A stretch of 64,000 bases of DNA from assembly GCA_041653875.1 (NCBI GenBank), contig JBAZEM010000013.1, positions 1 through 64,000 on the forward strand, given 5' to 3'. Shown piece after piece: positions 16,597 through 25,927 of this stretch; within the stretch, counting starts at the first letter, position 1; each line of letters begins with the position of its first letter. The position numbers and the translations under genes are program-made. Below the pieces are notes generated by a model. The model did not search any database. It saw nothing but the letters and a program-made list of their open reading frames with translations, and was not told where the DNA came from. The stretch is from VSJD01 sp041653875. Lineage in GTDB: Bacteria; Verrucomicrobiota; Kiritimatiellia; JAAZAB01.

Positions 16597-18547
16597 CAGT
16601 TACGCAAAAACAATCACAAATGGGAGACACGCAGTGAAGCTTTCCTCCATTTTCGGCGATAATATGGTTCTTCAGCGAGGCGTCCCGGTTCCCTTGTGGG
16701 GCTGGGCCGCGCCCGCCGAAAAAATCGCGGTGACCTTCGCCGGCCAAACCGTCCGCGGCGCCGCAGATGACGCCGGCCAATGGCGGGTTACGCTCGCACC
16801 CTTGCAGGCGGGCGGGCCGTTCGAAATGTGCGTTGAAGGCAACGATGCCTCCACCGTGCTGACCAACGTCCTGGTCGGAGAAGTGTGGCTTGCGTCCGGC
16901 CAGTCCAATATGCAAGCGCCGATGTCGTGGGTCAATAACGCGGAACAGGAGATTTTTGACGCAAACTTCGACAAAATCCGGCTGTTCACCGTTGCCCAGG
17001 CGGCGGTGGTCGAGACCCCGCGGGAAGTGCAGGGGAGTTGGAGCGTTTGTTCGCCCAAGACCGCCGGCAATTTCTCCGCGACGGCCTATTTCTTTGGGCG
17101 GGAACTGCACCGGAAACTGGGCGTGCCGGTGGGCTTGATCAATTCCTCGTGGGGCGGCACGCCCGCGGAGTCCTGGACTAGCCGGGAAGGACTCCGGTCT
17201 TTGCCGTCGTTCAAGGAGGCCGTGGACAAGTACGAGCGCAACCTGGTGAATTTCGAAAAGGACATGGCGGAATACCAGGCCAAGCTAAAGGCGGGTGAAG
17301 TGGAAAAGCATTATCCCGCCGATCCCGGCAACATGGGCTTCGAAAAAGGCTGGGCGGCGCCCGAGACGGATCTCGGCGATTGGGGGACTATCAATGTGCC
17401 GTGTTACTGGCAGGGGCAGGGCCTGGATTTCAGCGGGGTGCTCTGGTTCCGGCGGGAGGTCGAGGTTCCGGCGGAGTGGGCCGGGAAAGAGCTTCGCCTG
17501 AACCTCTGTCCTTGCGATAAATTCGACACGACCTATTTCAACAATGTCAAGGTCGGCGAGATGGGCCGCGAGAATCCCAATGCCTGGAGCACGCCCCGCG
17601 CGTACACGATCCCGGCCGGCGTCGCCAAGCCGGGCCGCAACACCCTGGCGGTGCGCGTGTACTCGCATAGTTACTCCGGCGGGATCATGGGGTCGTCCGC
17701 GGACCTGAATCTCGGTCCCGCGGAAGCGCCGGAGTCCGGCCGTATCCGCCTCTCCGGGGCCTGGCGCTACAAAGTCGAGCACAACTTCGGCAAGGTCATT
17801 CCCTTCGAACTCCAGCAGCCGCTCGGTCCGGGCCATTCCCATTCCCCCTACAGTCTCTTCAACGGGATGATCGCGCCGTTGATCCCTTACGCGATCCGGG
17901 GGGTCATCTGGTATCAGGGCGAGAACAACCGGGCGGAGGCCGGAAAATACCATGCGCTCTTTTCCACCCTGATCGGCAGTTGGCGCAAGGCCTGGCGGCA
18001 AGGCGACTTTCCGTTCCTGTTCGTCCAGCTCCCCAATTATCTGCAAACCTCGGACCAACCGGAGGCATCCCAATGGGCGGAACTGCGCGAGGCCCAGTTG
18101 ATGACACTGCGGACGCCCAACACGGGCATGGCGATCGCCATCGATATCGGGGATGCCGCCGATATTCATCCAAAGAACAAACAGGATGTCGGCAAGCGCC
18201 TGGCATTGAACGCGCTGAACCGCGTGTATGGGTTCAAGGACGTTGTGCCGTCCGGCCCTCTTTTTGCGGGGGCCCGCGCTGAGGGAAACGGCATCCGCAT
18301 TCGTTTTACGTATGCCGAAGGCGGCTTGACGGCGAAAGACGGTCCGCTCAAGGGCTTTGCCGTCGCCGGCGCGGACGGCCGGTTCGTTTGGGCGGAGGCC
18401 GTTATCGAGGGTGACACCGTTTTGGTTGTGAGTCCGCAAGTACCGAAGCCCGTTGCCGTGCGCTATGCCTGGGCCAACAATCCGGTCTGCAATCTTTACA
18501 ACAAGGCCGGTTTGCCGGCCTCGCCTTTCCGGTGGTCAACGCGTTAA
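16517..18547 (+). CDS. Secreted sialate O-acetylesterase (SASA family)
   Basis: 676 residues with TAAGG 6 nt before the ATG. The signal peptide is 'MPSKKVVFLAIISL' followed by a cysteine/leucine-rich core. The SGNH-type catalytic serine is S130 in 'ASGQSNMQ', and the Asp-His pair is in 'ADIHPKNK' (D549, H551). A galactose-binding-like beta-sandwich is inserted at about 270-400 ('LWFRREVEVPAEW'), and 'GVIWYQGENN' is a further family motif. The enzyme removes O-acetyl groups from sialic acids or other acetylated glycans; in environmental PVC bacteria the substrate is often a plant or algal polysaccharide. Neighbouring hydrolases fit that role. Confidence 0.85.
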   Translation: MPSKKVVFLAIISLCAFGALCLCACLSSYAKTITNGRHAVKLSSIFGDNMVLQRGVPVPLWGWAAPAEKIAVTFAGQTVRGAADDAGQWRVTLAPLQAGGPFEMCVEGNDASTVLTNVLVGEVWLASGQSNMQAPMSWVNNAEQEIFDANFDKIRLFTVAQAAVVETPREVQGSWSVCSPKTAGNFSATAYFFGRELHRKLGVPVGLINSSWGGTPAESWTSREGLRSLPSFKEAVDKYERNLVNFEKDMAEYQAKLKAGEVEKHYPADPGNMGFEKGWAAPETDLGDWGTINVPCYWQGQGLDFSGVLWFRREVEVPAEWAGKELRLNLCPCDKFDTTYFNNVKVGEMGRENPNAWSTPRAYTIPAGVAKPGRNTLAVRVYSHSYSGGIMGSSADLNLGPAEAPESGRIRLSGAWRYKVEHNFGKVIPFELQQPLGPGHSHSPYSLFNGMIAPLIPYAIRGVIWYQGENNRAEAGKYHALFSTLIGSWRKAWRQGDFPFLFVQLPNYLQTSDQPEASQWAELREAQLMTLRTPNTGMAIAIDIGDAADIHPKNKQDVGKRLALNALNRVYGFKDVVPSGPLFAGARAEGNGIRIRFTYAEGGLTAKDGPLKGFAVAGADGRFVWAEAVIEGDTVLVVSPQVPKPVAVRYAWANNPVCNLYNKAGLPASPFRWSTR

Positions 18548-18586
18548 AAGTCAGATTAACAATCATAACATAGAAAAACCCGAAGT

Positions 18587-19703
18587 ATTGGGGTCAACCC
18601 TTGATAATTGATATTTAGCTTGCGTTTTGTCATTATCCTGCCCTATTCTGTCGGACATATGGCAAGGAAACTACGAGTTCAATTTGAGGGCGCAATTTAC
18701 CACGTCACGATTCGGGGAGTGGAGCGGCGGACAATCTTCGACGATAAGGACGACCGCGAGCGTTTTCTGGAGCGTCTGGGAGAGGCGGTCGAGGAATACG
18801 GAGTGCGTCTGTATCTATTCTGCCTGATGACGAACCATGCCCACCTCTTGGTTGAGACGCCGCGGGGAAATCTGTCGGCGTTCATGCATAAACTCCAGAC
18901 GGCGTATACGGTCTATTATAACCTTCGGCACAAGCGGGTGGGGCACCTGATGCAGGGACGCTTCGGGACCAAGCCAGTCGAAGGCGACGCATACCTGCTC
19001 ACGCTCAGCCGATATATCCACCTGAATCCAGTATTCGCCGGATCCTTGATGGGGCAGCCATTGGCCGGTCGCCTGGCGGAGTTCCGAGCCTATCCTTGGA
19101 GCAGTTATCGCGGATATGCAGGATTGGCGAAGCCCAATGATTTTGTTGATGAAGGGCCGATTTTGGCAATGATGGCGGCGCCGGAGAAGAAACGGCGGCG
19201 GGCGTATCGCCGGTTTGTGGAGGCAGGGATTGCGGAGACGGATGATGAGTTTCTGGAGGTGTTGCAGGGATCGGCCTGGGGTATCGGCGGGGGCGAGTTT
19301 CAGGAACGTATCCGTGATCTGCACAGCGACATGGCCAACCAGGTAAAGCGGCCGGAGGATGTGTCGTTTCGCCATGCCGTTCGGAAGGTCAGCCCGGAGG
19401 CGGTGCTTGGCATAGTGGCCAATACGTTCGGGATGAAATCGGCTGACCTCAGAAAGCGGCGTTACGATTGCGTGGCGCGAGCCGTGGCTGCCCAGATGAT
19501 GGGCAAGTATGCAGGAATGAATCAGCGTGATATCGGCGGATTGCTGAACATGGGCACCGGTTCAGCGGTTTGCCGGCAGTTGAAACAGCTCCGTGATCGC
19601 CGGGGGCGTGGTCCGGATTTGGATGCTCACATAGTAAAAATTGAGTCCGCCCTTGAAAGGTGCAAAGCCCCCTCAATATCAATTATCAAGGGTTGACCCC
19701 AAT
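18587..19703 (+). mobile_element. RAYT-type insertion element, copy 2
   Basis: Same 29-bp terminal inverted repeats (18587-18615 and 19675-19703) and length as copy 1. Only two base differences were seen: 14337/19597 C to T, silent, and 14390/19650 T to C, Val to Ala. The left flank again reads AAGT. A run of eight T residues lies at 19741-19748, shortly after the right end. Confidence 0.85.
18659..19696 (+). CDS. REP-associated tyrosine transposase, copy 2
   Basis: 345 residues, identical to the copy at 13399 except Val to Ala in 'KIES(V/A)LERC' near the C-terminus. All Y1 motifs and the DnaA-like HTH are intact. It lies between the sialate esterase and the AbiE pair. The intact copies suggest a recent duplicative transposition, or recombination, within the same region. 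Confidence 0.9.
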   Translation: MARKLRVQFEGAIYHVTIRGVERRTIFDDKDDRERFLERLGEAVEEYGVRLYLFCLMTNHAHLLVETPRGNLSAFMHKLQTAYTVYYNLRHKRVGHLMQGRFGTKPVEGDAYLLTLSRYIHLNPVFAGSLMGQPLAGRLAEFRAYPWSSYRGYAGLAKPNDFVDEGPILAMMAAPEKKRRRAYRRFVEAGIAETDDEFLEVLQGSAWGIGGGEFQERIRDLHSDMANQVKRPEDVSFRHAVRKVSPEAVLGIVANTFGMKSADLRKRRYDCVARAVAAQMMGKYAGMNQRDIGGLLNMGTGSAVCRQLKQLRDRRGRGPDLDAHIVKIESALERCKAPSISIIKG

Positions 19704-19797
19704 TACGCGACTCTCTGGGAGGCTGGGATCGCCGGGCTGTTTTTTTTGTTGTAATATTTCTTGAATGCGGCATTATTGTCGCGTATTGGAAATAAAA

Positions 19798-20415
19798 ATG
19801 AACTGGATCGACTTCAGAAAGAAACTGTTCGACGCCGCCTGCTTTAACATCAACCAGGTTTATGCATGGCAGTCCGGATTCGATCGCAGCAACTTCGTCC
19901 GCTGGACAAGGAAGGGGTATCTTGTGCGTTTACGGCAGGGGCTGTATGCATTTCCCGAGTACAAAGGCAAGCCGGATATCGCCGCGTATTTCGCGGGAAG
20001 GATTTACAGGCCATCGTATATCAGTCTGCATTCGGCGCTATCGTTTTACGGACTGATTCCCGAATCCGTTGTTCAGATTACGAGTGTGACGCCGCTGAAG
20101 ACCGCCGTGTTCAAGAACGATTTCGGCGAGTATTCGTACAAGAGCGTCCGGGATGACCTGATGTTCGGTTATGTTCAGCGGCCGCTTGCGGATGGCCGCG
20201 CGACGGCCTATGCCACGCGCGAAAAGGCGTTGCTGGACCTGCTCTATCTGTACCCGTTCTACAACACGGAGTCGGAACTTGCCGGCCTCCGGCTTGACGA
20301 GGATGTTCTGCGCGAGGATTTCAATCGCGCCGAATGGGAATCGTTGGCGGCTCGGTTCCATTGTGCGGCGCTGGAAAAGCGCATGGGTTTGTTGTTCAAG
20401 GTGTACGGCTTATGA
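19798..20415 (+). CDS. AbiEi-type antitoxin
   Basis: 205 residues from the ATG at 19798; an in-frame ATG at 19765 would add 11 residues of doubtful value. The N-terminal winged-helix segment ('FNINQVYAWQSGF...FVRWTRKGYLVRLRQGLY') and the C-terminal part with 'YISLHSALSFYGLIPE' and 'ATREKALLDLLYLYP' are typical of AbiEi. AbiEi antitoxins repress their own promoter and counter the AbiEii nucleotidyltransferase in this type IV abortive-infection toxin-antitoxin system. It overlaps the toxin gene by four bases (ATGA), so the two are translationally coupled. Confidence 0.85.
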   Translation: MNWIDFRKKLFDAACFNINQVYAWQSGFDRSNFVRWTRKGYLVRLRQGLYAFPEYKGKPDIAAYFAGRIYRPSYISLHSALSFYGLIPESVVQITSVTPLKTAVFKNDFGEYSYKSVRDDLMFGYVQRPLADGRATAYATREKALLDLLYLYPFYNTESELAGLRLDEDVLREDFNRAEWESLAARFHCAALEKRMGLLFKVYGL

Positions 20416-21191
20416 TCTCGATCGACCAGATCAGGAACTTCCACCCTGACATGGGCGGGAATGCGGCCTTCCTGAAGCATGTCCTCAAGGAATATGTTCA
20501 GTTGCTGGCGCTCGACTATCTTTCCGCGACGCCGCATGTGCGGAAGATAACCTTCATTGGCGGGACAAACCTGCGTCTGGTCAAGGGGATCGACCGGTTT
20601 TCCGAGGACTTGGATTTCGACTGCAAGAATCTGACTGAGGCTGAATTTGCCGGGATGGCCGACGATGTCCAGGTGTTTTTGCGGCGCAATGGATTCGTGG
20701 TGGAGACTCGCGACAAGGTCCGGGGCCGATTGACGGCGTTCCGCCGGAGCCTCCATTTTCCCGAACTGCTGTTCAATTTGGGGCTTTCGGGACATAGGGA
20801 CGAGCGTTTCATGCTGAAGCTCGAGTCCCAGGATCGGGGGGTTCCCTATGCGCCAACCCTGGGGTTCATCAAAGGCTGCGGTTTTTTCTTTCCCTTCCCG
20901 GTTCCGCCGGACGGAGTGCTGTGCGCCATGAAAATCGCCGCCATGCTCGCCAGACGCAAGGGGCGGGATTATTACGACACCATGTTTCTGCTGTCGCAGT
21001 CGAAGCCGGATTATCCGTTCCTCGCGGCCCGTTGCGGCGTTCGCAACCTTCCGGAGTTGAAAGCGGCGGTCGCGGTATCGCTGCAATCGGTGGATCTGCG
21101 TCAAAAGCAAAAGGACTTCGAGCACTTGCTGATCCATCGCGACAACAGCAGGCGCATCCTGAGCTTTCGCCAATTCATCGACTCGTTGTGA
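20412..21191 (+). CDS. AbiEii-type nucleotidyltransferase toxin
   Basis: 259 residues; the ATG at 20412 overlaps the antitoxin stop. The polymerase-beta-like nucleotidyltransferase signature is clear: 'FIGGTNLRLVKG' followed by 'RFSEDLDFD', where the aspartates bind metal. 'AAMLARRKGRDYYDTMFLL' is the second conserved AbiEii block. Family toxins add nucleotides to tRNA or other targets to halt growth on phage infection. The pair sits next to a transposase element in a carbohydrate region, consistent with horizontal acquisition. Confidence 0.88.
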   Translation: MISIDQIRNFHPDMGGNAAFLKHVLKEYVQLLALDYLSATPHVRKITFIGGTNLRLVKGIDRFSEDLDFDCKNLTEAEFAGMADDVQVFLRRNGFVVETRDKVRGRLTAFRRSLHFPELLFNLGLSGHRDERFMLKLESQDRGVPYAPTLGFIKGCGFFFPFPVPPDGVLCAMKIAAMLARRKGRDYYDTMFLLSQSKPDYPFLAARCGVRNLPELKAAVAVSLQSVDLRQKQKDFEHLLIHRDNSRRILSFRQFIDSL

Positions 21192-21224
21192 ATCATTAGG
21201 AACCTCTAAGGAGAAGTTGTTTTT

Positions 21225-23462
21225 ATGAAAAACATTTATAAGAACCTTGTTCTGACCCGAACGGGCGATGCGGACGCCGAGGCGGCCTTGTTTTCTTTGC
21301 CTTTGCCGCGCGGCAAGGGCGGGCGCCTGGCGCCCGCCCATCCCTGCGCGGGAATGGCGCCGCTGGCTTGGTGGAAGCGGGATGTCGAGCCGCGCCGGAT
21401 GCTGACGACGCTTTCCGCTCCGGAAGGGAAGCGCCTTCCCAAGACGCTCAAGCTCAAATCGGCCCGGCCGGCGAAGGTCCCGGCCGAGCCGTCGCCCTGG
21501 ACTTTGTCCACGCCTCTGACCACGGAACGAATTCCCTACGTGGCGCACAATTTCCCCGACATCGACGGTCTACGCGGCGTGCCGGCGGCGGACTGCTCGA
21601 CGCTCGAATACGCGCTGGACCTGGCGTATGGCGGGCGGACCTTGCGGTTTCAGCCCGGCGCCACCGGGCCGGGCCAGGCCGAATGCCTGTGGCAGAACGT
21701 GCAGATCGACCGGTTGTGGCGGAACGCGGCGGCCGAGGCTCTCCGGGTGGGCGGTATCATCTACAACGAGGACACCTACCTATGGGCGGACCTCTATTTG
21801 ATTTTGTTTGCCAACGGGGTGGTGTCCGCCACCTTGCACTTCACGAACACGAAACTGCACATCAAGGGTTACGATTTCCGGGGATTCCCGTATCTTAAGA
21901 TCATGGGCGCCGGGCTGAAGGGCGTGGAGGCGGACATGCCGCGCGACGGGTGGCGGCACGATCTGGGCGCGGCGGCCTTCAATTTTGCCGACACCGCCAT
22001 CACGTGCGGCGAGGCCAATCCCGCGCGGCTGAGGGAGAAAGCCGGCGCGGTCTATTACACGCCCTTCGCCCGCATTGTCAATCCGCAGAAGCCGGAGGGG
22101 CCGTCCGATTTGTGGGAGCCGGGGTTCGCCCGCACGATCCGGTTCCAGTTCAGCCTGTCGAAGGCCGCCCCGGCCGTGGCCCGCTACGTCGTGCCGGCCT
22201 GGTGGTACGGGGTGTGCGGCGAGCCGTGGCCGGGCGGTTTGTTGCCGGTCAGCGGACGGTTCACTCCGGTGTCCGTCGCCGCCGGCGATTACGTGCGGGG
22301 CGGCATGTGCCGGGGCGCCTTCGACGGCGGCTCGGTCGGCGCCCTCGGCGGCGCCGGCAACGACGGCGGCGCGGGCGCGGGTCTGATGCAACAAGCGTAT
22401 CTGACTGGCGACCCCGGTTTGTACCGCGATGCCTTGGATTACTGCGCCTACTGGGCGGACCTGGCGGTGGACCACACCGACTTCACCGTGCACCAGTGGC
22501 TGGGCGGTTGGGGTTGGAAGACCTGCGCTTACAATAAATTTCGCGATGTGCTCTTCGCCTGGTTGGAGACCGGCGATCCTTGGATGCGCGACACGCTGGA
22601 GATGACGGCGGAGGCGTATTGGGTCTGGTTCCGCGCCAACTGGCCGCGCAACGCGATCGGGCGCGACGCCTTCGAGGTGAGCGGCTGGGCCTTGCTCTGG
22701 CGGTATCTCCGGACGGAGCACGCCCACGACCGCCTGCGCGAGTTGGCGCGCATGATTGGCGCGGTGTTGGAGTCGCGCGGGTCGGTCGGGGGCCAGATGG
22801 GGGCGGGCCCGCATCCCGGCTGGCATGCGTCGCTATATATGACCGGCGTCGCGATGGTCAGCATGGTTGAGGCGCTTGAAGCCGAAGAGGAGGCGGGCGA
22901 AAAAACGGATGCGTTCGTGGCGCCCCTGAAAACCCTGCACGACCATTATATTCGCGATGACGTGGAATTGTTCCCAATCAGTCTGGGCAAGTCCTCGCGC
23001 GCCAACTTTTCGATCGGACAGAATCTGACTTGGTCGCTTTTCGGCCTGCACATTTATGCCGGAATGGGGCGTTGCTTCGGCTTCGAGCATCCCGCCGTGC
23101 GGGAAGGATTTGCCAAACTGCTCCCCTGTTTGAATTTTGACATTAAGGAATGGAGCGGCCGGGCGGGCGATAATCATTTGCATCCCCGCGCGCACGACGC
23201 CTTCATGCTGGCGGCCCGCATGGCGGAGGATGGGCAGGGTGTGGACCTGGCGCCGGCGTTCGGGGCGGCGACCCTGCCGTGGCCGGCGATGCAGATCGTG
23301 GAGACCCCCTGGGGCGCTTTGAGCATTGCCGCCGCGGAAACGAAGGACGGAGTGATCCTGACATTGGCCGCGCCGGCCGACTTTCGAGTGCGGATCAGGA
23401 CTGGCGGCGAAACGGTCGAGACCAACAGCCGCGGCGAAACCAGGATTCCGCTGAATACTTGA
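21225..23462 (+). CDS. Unknown large protein, possibly (alpha/alpha)-toroid carbohydrate enzyme
   Basis: 745 residues with AAGGAG 11 nt upstream; no signal peptide. I do not recognise a definite family. The N-terminal half is beta-rich ('GLRGVPAADCSTLEYALDLA', 'VVSATLHFTNTKLHIKGYDF'). The second half is helical and tryptophan-rich ('YCAYWADLAVDHTD', 'HQWLGGWGWKTC', 'WALLWRYLRTEH'), as in toroid-fold polysaccharide lyases and glycosidases. It is placed between the AbiE pair and GH42, and a strong hairpin follows its stop. A carbohydrate-degrading role is inferred from context only. Confidence 0.55.
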   Translation: MKNIYKNLVLTRTGDADAEAALFSLPLPRGKGGRLAPAHPCAGMAPLAWWKRDVEPRRMLTTLSAPEGKRLPKTLKLKSARPAKVPAEPSPWTLSTPLTTERIPYVAHNFPDIDGLRGVPAADCSTLEYALDLAYGGRTLRFQPGATGPGQAECLWQNVQIDRLWRNAAAEALRVGGIIYNEDTYLWADLYLILFANGVVSATLHFTNTKLHIKGYDFRGFPYLKIMGAGLKGVEADMPRDGWRHDLGAAAFNFADTAITCGEANPARLREKAGAVYYTPFARIVNPQKPEGPSDLWEPGFARTIRFQFSLSKAAPAVARYVVPAWWYGVCGEPWPGGLLPVSGRFTPVSVAAGDYVRGGMCRGAFDGGSVGALGGAGNDGGAGAGLMQQAYLTGDPGLYRDALDYCAYWADLAVDHTDFTVHQWLGGWGWKTCAYNKFRDVLFAWLETGDPWMRDTLEMTAEAYWVWFRANWPRNAIGRDAFEVSGWALLWRYLRTEHAHDRLRELARMIGAVLESRGSVGGQMGAGPHPGWHASLYMTGVAMVSMVEALEAEEEAGEKTDAFVAPLKTLHDHYIRDDVELFPISLGKSSRANFSIGQNLTWSLFGLHIYAGMGRCFGFEHPAVREGFAKLLPCLNFDIKEWSGRAGDNHLHPRAHDAFMLAARMAEDGQGVDLAPAFGAATLPWPAMQIVETPWGALSIAAAETKDGVILTLAAPADFRVRIRTGGETVETNSRGETRIPLNT

Positions 23463-23472
23463 ACTGGAAGCC

Positions 23473-23499
23473 CGCAGAGCGCGGTTTACGCGCTCTGCG
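23473..23499 (+). terminator. Strong 11-bp hairpin after the stop codon
   Basis: CGCAGAGCGCG-gttta-CGCGCTCTGCG starts 10 nt after the upstream stop. The stem is perfect but no T-tract follows, so it may be a transcript-end stabiliser rather than a classical terminator. Confidence 0.5.
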
Positions 23500-23513
23500 A
23501 TAAATGCATGTTA

Positions 23514-23640
23514 AGGAATTTCAATCCACACGGCGGCAAGCGGTTCTATCGAACCGCAACTACACCGGCTCGTTGTAGCGCCGTTCGAGAGAACGGCAAA
23601 GTCGCGGCCTTTGGCCGCCTAACTCGATTTAATAGGAAAT
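23514..23640. repeat. Second REP family, copy 2
   Basis: A 127-bp near-copy of 7992-8118, with hairpin 23540-23557 and CTAC (23560-23563), then GTAG (23575-23578) and hairpin 23580-23597. It lies between convergent genes. Confidence 0.85.
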
Positions 23641-23667
23641 AGGTTGCGGCGTTCGTTGGAGCGCCGC

Positions 23668-25803
23668 TTACCGTCCCGTCCGCCATTCCAGGATGCGATG
23701 GCATGGAGCGGGCAATTCGATCCGCACGCTGCCGTCGGCCCGCCGGGACAGCGTCTTGCCGGTCACCCATTCGCGCGCGACGCCGTTTCCTTTTTCGGCG
23801 GGATGGACGGTGACGGTCTTGGCGCTCTCCGAGTTGAGCAGAAAGAACAGCCGCTTCCGGCCGCTAAGTCCCGTGCGCGCGGCCACGCCGGCCAGGTCCG
23901 GGTCGCCTGCGAGCCGCCAGCCCGGCAGCGCGCCGGAGGCTGATGTCATGCTCCAAATCAGTTGTTCGAATCCCTCGTAAGCTTTCTCGCCATAGGCATG
24001 GGACGGGAAGGAGCCGGACACGATCAGACGCCCCTTGCCGGCGCGAACCTCGATCAACATGGCATCGCCGATCGCATCGCGGGCCAGCACGCGGGCGGAT
24101 TTCGGCGCATCCAGCGTCAGGCTCCACAGCGCTCCCTTTAACGCTATCCGGGGGCTTTTGGGCCAGGCGCCCGCCGCGATCTCGCAGGAAGCGTCAATAT
24201 GGTTGCCGCGCCGGCGCAGTGCGCCGATGCCCAGCGCGCCGAGCAACGCCCGCCGCTCCGGCCGTTCCACAAAGAATCCGTTCTCCAGGAATGTGCCGGT
24301 GCCGCCCTCGCAATAAACCCATCCGCCGCGGGCCATGAATTTTTCAATGGCCGCCACCGCCGCCGGTTTGAGGCAGAACGCCGCCGGCAGGAGCAGTAGT
24401 TTTATGTCTTTGGGGATGGCCAACCGCCGTCCGTCGAGCAGGTCGAAAGCCAGTCGTTGCCGTTCCAGCGCCGCCAGGCAGCCGTTGAGGCCCATTGTGG
24501 CCGCATTCGAGTTCCGCTCCCGGTTGACGATGGCGAGCAGGGCGTTGTCGGTGTCATACACCACGCCGACCGTGGCCGCATCGGGCGTGTAGGCGTTGAG
24601 ATCGCCGGCATGCGTGTCGAGCAAACGGCGGGTTTGGCGCAAGGCGCGGATGCGGCCGCCGGCCATCCCGTCCTGTCCGTCAATCCCATATCCGCCGGCC
24701 TCCACGCCCCAGGTCTCGTCGCGCCAGGACCAATACAGGACAGCCTTCGCGCCCCGGCTGTAAGCAAGCCACGTCCAGTATTGTTGAAGGGCGCCGCTGA
24801 CCGCGATGCCGTACGTGAAACCCTGATTAAATGCCGCCCCCTGCATCTCGCTTTCCCACATCGGCTTGGGCCGCGCCGCCGAGCGCGTCACCTCCATCCA
24901 GATGCCGAGCGAGGCGTTGTCGAAGCCGAACCAGGCCGGGAAAGCGCTGGTGCCGAAAGCGTCCAACTCCGGGCCGGTGTCGAAATCGTTGCCGCGGGCA
25001 AAGGGCGCTTCCTCCTCGGCGCCGCCGCGATTGTTGGTCAAGGGACTGCCGGCATGGGCCACGATGGTGTGGTCCGGATCGCCCGCCCGGATGGCGTCGC
25101 GCCGCCAGCGGCCCATGTCATGCGCGCGGTGGATGATAAAGCGCAGCCAGTCGAGCAGGGAGGGGTTGAGAAAACTGCGGCTGCGCGCCGGGAGCACGTC
25201 CTCCCAGTTGGCCAGGCGTTGGCCCCAGGCCTCGCCCAACGCCTCCAGCGTCGTGTAGCGCTGTCGGAGATAGACGCGGAAAGCGCGGATCGAAGCGTCG
25301 CAATAGCAGACCCATCGGTCGCTGCAGACCGACCAGCGTGTCTCGTTCCAGCAATCCCAACCCGCCAGCGCCGGGGCGTTGCGGTAATGGGCCGCCAGTT
25401 CCCGCATGAAACGCACGGAGAGCGAGCGCACTTCCGGGTGATCGGTGCACTGGCCGGGCGTCAACCCCGGCAGGCATTCCTCGCGCGGCGTGCCCCGGAT
25501 ACTCTGGCCGAACTCGTCGAGCATGCCGGTATGCGGATAGACCCGCGGGAGCCAGAAGGGCTGCAGGTCCGTGATCGTGCTGAAGACCACCTTCAAGCCG
25601 GCTTTATCCGCCAGTTCGACCAGCCGGTCGTAATCGTCATAAATGAACCGTCCTTCTTCCGGTTCCACCCAGCCCCACACGGCCCATAACTGGACCGTGT
25701 TCAGGCCGGCGTCCTTCATGCGCTTGATGTCCCGCGCCCAGTTCTCGGCGGTCGGGGTTGGCGGGCGATAGTATTGCGAGCCGATGATAATCGGATTAGT
25801 CAT
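23668..25803 (-). CDS. GH42 beta-galactosidase
   Basis: 711 residues, intracellular (no signal peptide). The N-terminal TIM barrel starts 'PIIIGSQYYRPPTPTAENW' with 'AGLNTVQLWAVWGWVEPEEG'. The acid/base is E154 in 'WDCWNETRW' and the nucleophile is the glutamate in 'MWESEMQ' (about residue 320). A trimerisation/amidotransferase-like domain follows (about 400-600, 'LLLLPAAFCLKPAAVAAIEKF') and a small C-terminal beta domain. GH42 enzymes release terminal beta-galactose, or related sugars such as alpha-L-arabinopyranose, from oligosaccharides. It is downstream of the YhcH-like gene on the same strand, 124 nt away, probably in one operon. Confidence 0.9.
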   Translation of the reverse strand: MTNPIIIGSQYYRPPTPTAENWARDIKRMKDAGLNTVQLWAVWGWVEPEEGRFIYDDYDRLVELADKAGLKVVFSTITDLQPFWLPRVYPHTGMLDEFGQSIRGTPREECLPGLTPGQCTDHPEVRSLSVRFMRELAAHYRNAPALAGWDCWNETRWSVCSDRWVCYCDASIRAFRVYLRQRYTTLEALGEAWGQRLANWEDVLPARSRSFLNPSLLDWLRFIIHRAHDMGRWRRDAIRAGDPDHTIVAHAGSPLTNNRGGAEEEAPFARGNDFDTGPELDAFGTSAFPAWFGFDNASLGIWMEVTRSAARPKPMWESEMQGAAFNQGFTYGIAVSGALQQYWTWLAYSRGAKAVLYWSWRDETWGVEAGGYGIDGQDGMAGGRIRALRQTRRLLDTHAGDLNAYTPDAATVGVVYDTDNALLAIVNRERNSNAATMGLNGCLAALERQRLAFDLLDGRRLAIPKDIKLLLLPAAFCLKPAAVAAIEKFMARGGWVYCEGGTGTFLENGFFVERPERRALLGALGIGALRRRGNHIDASCEIAAGAWPKSPRIALKGALWSLTLDAPKSARVLARDAIGDAMLIEVRAGKGRLIVSGSFPSHAYGEKAYEGFEQLIWSMTSASGALPGWRLAGDPDLAGVAARTGLSGRKRLFFLLNSESAKTVTVHPAEKGNGVAREWVTGKTLSRRADGSVRIELPAPCHRILEWRTGR

Positions 25804-25861
25804 TTATCATGCCTTTCTTGGTTTGCCCCGCATGGCGGGTGTATAGGAATTTTAAAACACA

Positions 25862-25885
25862 GCGGTTCTAACGAACCGCATCTAC
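25862..25885 (-). repeat. Single REP: hairpin with CTAC foot
   Basis: GCGGTTC-taac-GAACCGC, two bases, then CTAC. It is the isolated half of the second REP family, lying between the YhcH-like and GH42 genes. Confidence 0.7.
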
Positions 25886-25927
25886 ACTCCCCGTCCGAGT
25901 TCGGAGATCGGGCGCCGGTCTTCATTG

